The notes below the pieces were generated by a model. That model ran no database searches, was not told the DNA's origin, and worked only from the letters and a program-made list of their open reading frames with translations. A stretch of DNA of 64,000 nucleotides from Nemopilema nomurai (lineage: Eukaryota > Cnidaria > Scyphozoa > Rhizostomeae > Rhizostomatidae): the NCBI GenBank assembly GCA_003864495.1, contig ML133503.1, forward strand, positions 124,001-188,000. Reading direction: 5' to 3'. Made by a program: the position numbers and the translations under genes. Positions within the stretch are counted from its first letter, which is position 1. Each line of letters opens with the position of its first letter. Below are positions 56,701 to 62,700 of this stretch, piece by piece.

Positions 56701-59700
56701 CATGTTGGTCAAACTAGGAAACATTTTGTGAAAAATTCTAAAAACATGGATGTCATATGACAATGATTTATAGTTTGGCCAGGCCTTAAGAAGAAGATAA
56801 ACCTGTCTACCGTCTTTGCATGAAAACCTAAAAGCTTTCTTATGCCTTTCTGGTCACTGAAAAATAACAAGAAAGCCATGTGCGATATACGAAGCTTGAC
56901 ATTCTTCCTTTTACGTCGGAGGCAGGTGTCCCTGATTATTCATGATTTCAAAAGTTAAGTCTCCAAAACGTGAGATCCCAGCAAGAGCATGAACACGAAC
57001 GATTTGACATGAAATGTACGGATACGGAGACACGGGAAGTGTGCAAAAAGAAGAAATTACATGAGCGAACGAGCACGCTGAGTCAGCAAAAGTCTACGCT
57101 GTGGGCTACAAAATCATTGGGGCAATTTCAAACATAGGCTACTGTAGCTTAATCAAAAGCGCAAATTTATACTGAGCTCAAGCAATGTGCTTCAGAAGCC
57201 TCGTTAATAGCCACCACCTTAATGACCACCACCTTAAAGACCACCACCTTAATAACCAAAACCTTAGTGACCACCACCTTAATGACGATTATTTTCAAAT
57301 GAAACACTATTTGGTAGCTTCATCTGCGATTAAAGTTTTGTGATATAACATTTTTGTATGTTTTGATGGGGGAAATTTAAAATTTTCACATCTACAACAT
57401 TTCATTAATCCCTGTTTAAATTTTTGGGAAATGATTGCTGCGGTAAAAGCCACGTTTCTGCTTACCAAGCCTGTACAGCGGTCAACTAATTGTTCATTAC
57501 AAAATCAACGAATACTTCACCAAATTAGCTTCAATTGCCATTGCAGGCGATAGCGGCCACTCTATCAAGGCTCCAAGAGATTTTTGAAGGAACAGCAAGT
57601 TAGAAAGTGTGGTAGCACAAAAGCTATTGCGTGTTAAAAAGGAAACAACACAGTACTGTGTCTACGAAACAGATTGAGACACTGGGCTAACATTTGGAGG
57701 TTTTCATAGCACATGGACATATTGTCGTGTGCCAAAACAATAAAAACGTGAATTATGAATTTCTAACGCCTTCACTGTTTTGGCATGAAATCACCCTAGA
57801 GCTAAACGGTGTTGATCCAACATTCAAATAGAAAAAGATCCTTCTAAAATTAAACATTTAGGTTTGGAATTGAACGGGCAAGCATAACTATAGTTTGCAC
57901 ACTTGGAATGGCTTTTGTCGTCCGACAGTCCTCAAAGGATTACGCGAATAGTATTTAGTAATCATTTCTTTTTCTAGCTAGCTTTCAGACATATTTCGAA
58001 CCTGTGCATATTTTCTGAAGTGCAAAACACCCAGTCAATAAAGATTTAAAATAAAATCAACTCTTACCTGCACTTTTTTCTGCAAGCGTGTGAGGGAGAT
58101 TAAGTCCTTTCCAACTTCTCTCGAGGCAGCTAACTGGGCTTTTTCTTGGATAAAAGCATTCTCCTTCTTCACAGTCTCTTTGAAAAGATGAAAATCTTTG
58201 AGTTCGTCCAACCTTCCTCTTCTATATGTCGCTGATCCGGACACATCCTTAATGCAAAGACAGTATGACAATTCAATTTCAATGCGAAAAACTTGTTCCA
58301 TGACAGCTTTTGAGTACTTAACCAGGGTTATATGATATGCGATATTTTATCAATCAATATAAAAAGCTTAAAACACAGAAGCTAGTCACCTTAATCTGCG
58401 CCATTCAAAGCAGAAAAGGACATGAAGTCATCTGGTTCTTCGGAATCAATTATTGTAGTTTAACAACATAATACAACGTCTTAGATGGCTGCGTGCCAAA
58501 TAATACTTGATGCAATGTTACAATTATAAAGGGTGGGATTCCTGCCAAATTCCTAACTAAACATCCAATCAAAACGCCTTGCTTCTTCCATGAATGAAAT
58601 TGTTGCTTCTATAGTGATTCTGCTTTCAACAAAGCCAAACAGAAGCACATTGACCTTTGCTCCCAAACAGAAACAAATTGACCTTTGCTCCCAAACAGAA
58701 GCAAATTGACCTTTGCTCCCAAACAGAAGCAAATTGCACAGTGCATAAAAATCCATTGCATTTATGTCTAGTGACCTGGCGAAGGATTACGCATCAGTTA
58801 CGCATACGCATCATACAGTTACAGTTACGCATCAAGTCAAGTTGGTAGCAGTGCAGGTAAAATTGCTTATCATTCTCAATGCAATATGTCATGTATAACT
58901 GTTTCAGATGTTCGCCTTTAGCTCATCAGTGATCGGCTTATTCAAAGGACCATAAATTGGGTCCACTTAATGCTTATTAATATGTCATACTTAATAAAAA
59001 CATGTGTTAGATAGTGAAGCCACAGTGTTAGATAGAAGAGCAGCCACAAGTAAAGATAATTGCAGTGGTGGTGGTGATTTTCTCACGCGAATAACTGTTT
59101 GAAAACCGTTTGAAATAACTGCCCTTGAACCAACAGCAGCAACAACATCTCGCCTCCCTCTCGCTTCCAGTAACACAACCACGCGTACCACTACCGCCAT
59201 CACAAACTCTGGCCAAACATCAACAACACTGCCGCACCAATAAGACCCGCTATAGCCATTTCTACGTCACCTGCCACCACCATACAAACCGCCTGGAAAA
59301 TGACGCCGCAACCGCCAACACACCACTGCAGCCATCACGCCCGCCACCCCGTCACTATACTTTCGCCATCACTTTTGTTGTCATGCAACACTATTGTCAA
59401 TAACACCGCTAGCAACACGTCATCACAACATCTTGAAAAACCGACTAAACGAATCGCCAAAAATGCTCCAACCAATTTAAAGCAACATAATTGCATCGAA
59501 CAGCAATCGCCCTTCCGCACACACGTTCCATAACTCGCGCACATATAACCATGAATTAGTTATACCTTCTTGCATACATAAAGGGCTATGGATTTTCACA
59601 ATTCACTTTGGCCTCCAAAACATCTCTTTACTCAAAACCGTTGATGAAAGAATGAAAACATAACAAAGTTTTTCAGTCGCACCTCAAAGTTCTTCGTCAG

Positions 59701-62700
59701 TTGCCTCAATTTCTCTTGGATCAAGGGTGACTGGGGATGCTGATTCTGTATCAGTTCGCTACTTGATGACGTAATCTGTTGTATTTGGCCCCTGTGCGAG
59801 TTCAGCTGCGTCTCTAGCAGCTTGTGCTTCTGCAGTTGCTCCTCCACAGTGCTATGATCTTTGCGGCTCTCTTCAGCGGACATGTTAATCTGGGGGGAGA
59901 ATGCAAATGAGCTGCATGGAAACATCATCCCAGACAGCATCTCAATGCAGTTACATAGTAAGGCGCTCGGATGACACCCAAGATAATTAGCGCCAGCAAA
60001 AGGCCTACTCAGGCAAAACTTAGTTATAAAGCTTAGTTAAATTTCCTTTTTTAAACTAATAGCCCTTTCTTACTCACAAAGATATTTGTAAGAAATAGTC
60101 AATCCCAAAAGTCTTTGTCTTAGGTCAAAACAGCCTCGAGTCTGCTTTCAATTTTGTGGAAACAGTGTCTCTAACTTAGGCCCGGATATGTCAGTAATTA
60201 ATTGAGACAGGTACAAATTAACCCTCGATGCAATTAAGCCAAAATATTTATCTTCACTCTACGTTTCAATATCTTCACTCTGCGTTTATCATGGTTGAAA
60301 ACGTGAAAATCTTTCGCATGAAAATTCCCCTGTTTTTAAAATCGCAGGACCGTATTAAACAGACCTCAATTTCCTTCAGCTGTGAACACAACTTCTCGAT
60401 TTCCGAAACAACAGGCGTAACATCACAAAGAGTAACCAAGAAGACCCTTCGCTTTTGCAACCGCTCCAGTAAGTTGTTCCATTTTCTAGATACCTGCTCT
60501 TTCCTGAAAAGAAAGCCATAAGCTATTTCGGCCCTTGCCACTTAGTCGGCCTAAAAATCAGTCCGTTCAAGGCGAGACAAAAGTACCCTGAAAGAAGGGT
60601 CTTTAAAAACTGGTCTAGAAGTGTACCCCAAACACTGGTACCGTAAAGTGCCGTAAACTGATCCAGAAGTATGTCCTCTACTGGTCTAATAGATTGGTCT
60701 TAACACTGATCATTGATCGCATTCTATGTTAGATGCATCAAAATATCTAATAAAATAAGAGCCAAAAAATATCTCTGCAGATATCTTCTCTAATACGTAA
60801 AAGACCAGACAACCAAGATTGATTCTGCTGTCTTAGTCAAAGCCAAGCTACTGCTAGCCACACTTTGCGCAGTTCAAGATGCATTGTTTTAGAAGAGGTG
60901 AAAGTACAAACTAATGACTTTACAAGTGGCTTTTTTAAGTCACTTTTAGCTCGTAAACTACCTTATCCAATGTATTTCGTAGGTTTAAGCATAGACGTAG
61001 GCAGTTGAAGTTGACTTACCTTGCTTGAATATCATGGAAACCTTCGCTCATCTGTCTGGAGAGCTCTTGACAGATATCAGTGACAGATTTTATTTTAATT
61101 TCCTAGTAAACAAGACAACACATATGCAAAAGTGTCGATTAGAAAGACTTTGACATTAGCAGACTGTCTCTAGAGTCATTCAAAACAGGTCTGGAACTAA
61201 ACTAAAACTGGGACTTTCACATGGCGAGACTTCGAAACAAATCTAAGAAGTGTTATATACAAACACTTATAGACAAAGATATAGACAACTGTTACCAGTT
61301 CATGAAAACCCTAGAGTCGAATGCGAAAACATCTCTGAACATTCGCTGAAAAACCAAACCACTTAATTAGCCAACTAACTGGTATAGCCAAAATCAGATG
61401 CTTATTTTAAATCTAAAGACTGCAAAGATTCCTTGTATTGTCTGTTACTAATGCAAAAACGAAGCTAGCAGCCATTCGGATATAGGTAAATACGAGATTG
61501 GTTTATCATTTCGCTACGCAACATTCACATAAAATAATAAGGAGGGAAGGTACTGACTCGAGCCTTAACATCCATTTCTAGTGCCTCGTGTCTCTTAAGG
61601 GCGACGCTTGCATCAGAAACTTGCAATGACTTTGACCTCTCCTCTGTTTCGACTACGGCTAACATATCATCAAGCCAAGATTCTCTCAAATTCGCCTAAA
61701 AATGAATCTCCAATTAGCTGAGCAATTCTAACAAAAAGGAAACTAGCATAACTGTCACTTCGCAAATCTCCAAAACACTAGCCAAGACACCAGAATTTGA
61801 AGAAAAATATACAAACAGTCTCTTTGTACAGCTCATCAACCGTAAACATTACAATGAAACAAAGAGCGACTTTATATATCAGATACATCACAAAACTCAG
61901 TAGAGTTTTTACCTTCTTTTCAAATCTTTCAACTAATTGTGAGAGCTTCTCTTGCCTGGAAAAAATTAATTATACTTAAAGTAACGGCAAATCTGAAACT
62001 AGACAAAACTGAACGAAGAAGAAGTCAAGAAAAAGCTAAAGAAACTTTCAAAATTGAGTTAAAATTGTATGGACAAAGGCTCGAAAGTGAACGTCTAGAA
62101 GAATCTTTCCAATAATTCCCCACGTGGCTCATGGAACAGTTTCTTTCAAAATAAATGACAGGCTAGCAGTAACTTGCATAATCAAACATGGTGCTACTGT
62201 TGCTTCGTTGACCTAGCCGATAACTGCAAGGCTTCCAACGTGGGCAGCTTTAAAAATTGTGCGAATAAGACAAGCAGCTCCAAATCGTACATTTTTGCGG
62301 ATGATGTTTTGCCTTTGAATGAGTTCTTATCTGTAATATGCAGTTCTATGTGTAGGAGAAGATGGTACACAATGGGTAATCTTCTGTGATTGTTGCAACA
62401 TTGTCAACATAGCAAAGACAGCTGCTTCCATAAAAATCTTTTATAGACTAACGACGCAATACCTAAAAGTAATCAACGAAGCCACAACTTCATGATTAAC
62501 CCACCTCGCAAGCTCTTCGCGTAATCGTACTTCTCTTAGGTGCTCCCCCTTCTCGAGCTTCTGCCATGCAGAATTGATATCCTTTAAACCTCTCCCAACA
62601 GGGGGGCAATATGGTCGCAATCTGTAAGCATTGCTTTTTGTCTGGATTACAAAAAAAAGTTCCTCGATATTTGCTCTTTCCTTGAATCTAAAACAAAAAT

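Larger units (their letters stand above)
33251..58067 (-). other. 24.8-kb intron between exons 8 and 9, host of nested GPCR genes
   Basis: Exon 8 (KKVQ) and exon 9 (GLEAEI) join in phase 0 across it, so no spectrin exon is missing. It carries two intact GPCR genes, one GPCR pseudogene, the truncated Tc1-like copy, the 118-bp TIR element, the possible SINE and eight tandem arrays. Long stretches such as 37.3-40.8, 43.0-45.0, 48.7-50.5 and 54.9-57.2 kb show no gene. Confidence 0.85.

Noticed and set aside
59100..59540. Thr/Pro/His-rich plus-strand frames as a mucin-like gene
   Set aside because: Simple ACC/CAC-rich composition leaves several frames open at once, with no signal peptide or domain, inside a confirmed spectrin intron.
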